A stretch of 64,000 bases of DNA from Amycolatopsis methanolica 239. Its GTDB lineage: Bacteria; Actinomycetota; Actinomycetes; Mycobacteriales; Pseudonocardiaceae. Within the stretch, counting starts at the first letter, position 1. Each line of letters begins with the position of its first letter. The translations under genes were made by a program, and so were the position numbers. The stretch lies in the NCBI RefSeq assembly GCF_000739085.1, contig NZ_CP009110.1:5270001-5334000 (forward strand), in the 5' to 3' direction. Shown here piece after piece: positions 63,947-64,000 of this stretch. Below the pieces are notes generated by a model. It ran no database searches and was not told the origin of the DNA. It saw nothing but the letters and a program-made list of their open reading frames with translations.

Positions 63947-64000
63947 ACAACCTGCCTTCCGCATGGTGGAAGCCCTGTTGCGCCGCGGTCACACGCGCGA

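Overview
The window comes from a high-GC actinomycete, most likely a member of the Pseudonocardiaceae close to Amycolatopsis (inference). Supporting signs are pervasive GTG/TTG starts, an actinobacterial cytochrome bcc-aa3 supercomplex (diheme QcrC, three-helix QcrA, CtaC/CtaE/CtaF), a PimB-type mannosyltransferase, and gene content that matches the mycobacterial segment running from pimB (Rv2188c) to lipA (Rv2218). No tRNA, rRNA, CRISPR array, insertion sequence or phage gene was seen.

Layout. (1) 0.1-7.2 kb is accessory: bioD, a SulP transporter fused to a beta-carbonic anhydrase, a MerR regulator divergent from a small membrane protein, a cytochrome P450 with an SRPBCC protein, and a uridine-kinase-like protein. 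(2) 7.2-14.4 kb: pimB, an NlpC/P60 peptidoglycan hydrolase, a 980-base non-coding stretch with an imperfect tandem repeat, a small zinc-ribbon protein, a coiled-coil NYN-domain protein, an exonuclease/GIY-YIG fusion and an Lrp-type ligand-binding protein. (3) 14.5-22.4 kb is the respiratory core ctaE-qcrCAB and ctaC/ctaF, with trpD and a degenerate receiver protein between. (4) 22.5-34.2 kb: asnB, adoK, erpA, a DUF3043 protein, an aldo/keto reductase, cobT, ilvE and pepA. (5) 34.3-45.2 kb is the lipoate block: lpdA and sucB use lipoate, while lipB and lipA make and attach it. Interleaved are an epimerase, a PAP2 phosphatase, an F420-type oxidoreductase, a TetR system with twin operators, an SDR and a DedA protein. 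(6) 45-57.8 kb: cutC, an acyl-CoA dehydrogenase, a patatin, an L,D-transpeptidase, a sirtuin, LtrA, an MFS exporter and dnaE1. (7) 57.9-64 kb is visibly eroding: an SDR with an in-frame stop, a 5'-truncated FtsX gene abutting a shredded sugar-ABC permease pair, plus an intact asparaginase/aminotransferase pair and an IclR regulator.

Most convergent gene ends are separated by long, nearly perfect hairpins with the A/T run inside the stem, suited to stopping transcription from both sides. Relative to the mycobacterial order as I recall it, the block trpD-ctaE-qcrC-qcrA-qcrB is inverted as a unit, and both ends of the inversion fall at such hairpins.

I did not find a clearly new multi-gene system. 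The most noteworthy items are the twin CATACC-N3-GGTATG operators of a TetR system, the 230-base-period intergenic repeat, the breakpoint with gene debris near 61.86 kb, the symmetric GGAAC-N18-GTT element between erpA and the DUF3043 gene, and the pseudo-receiver near the oxidase genes.
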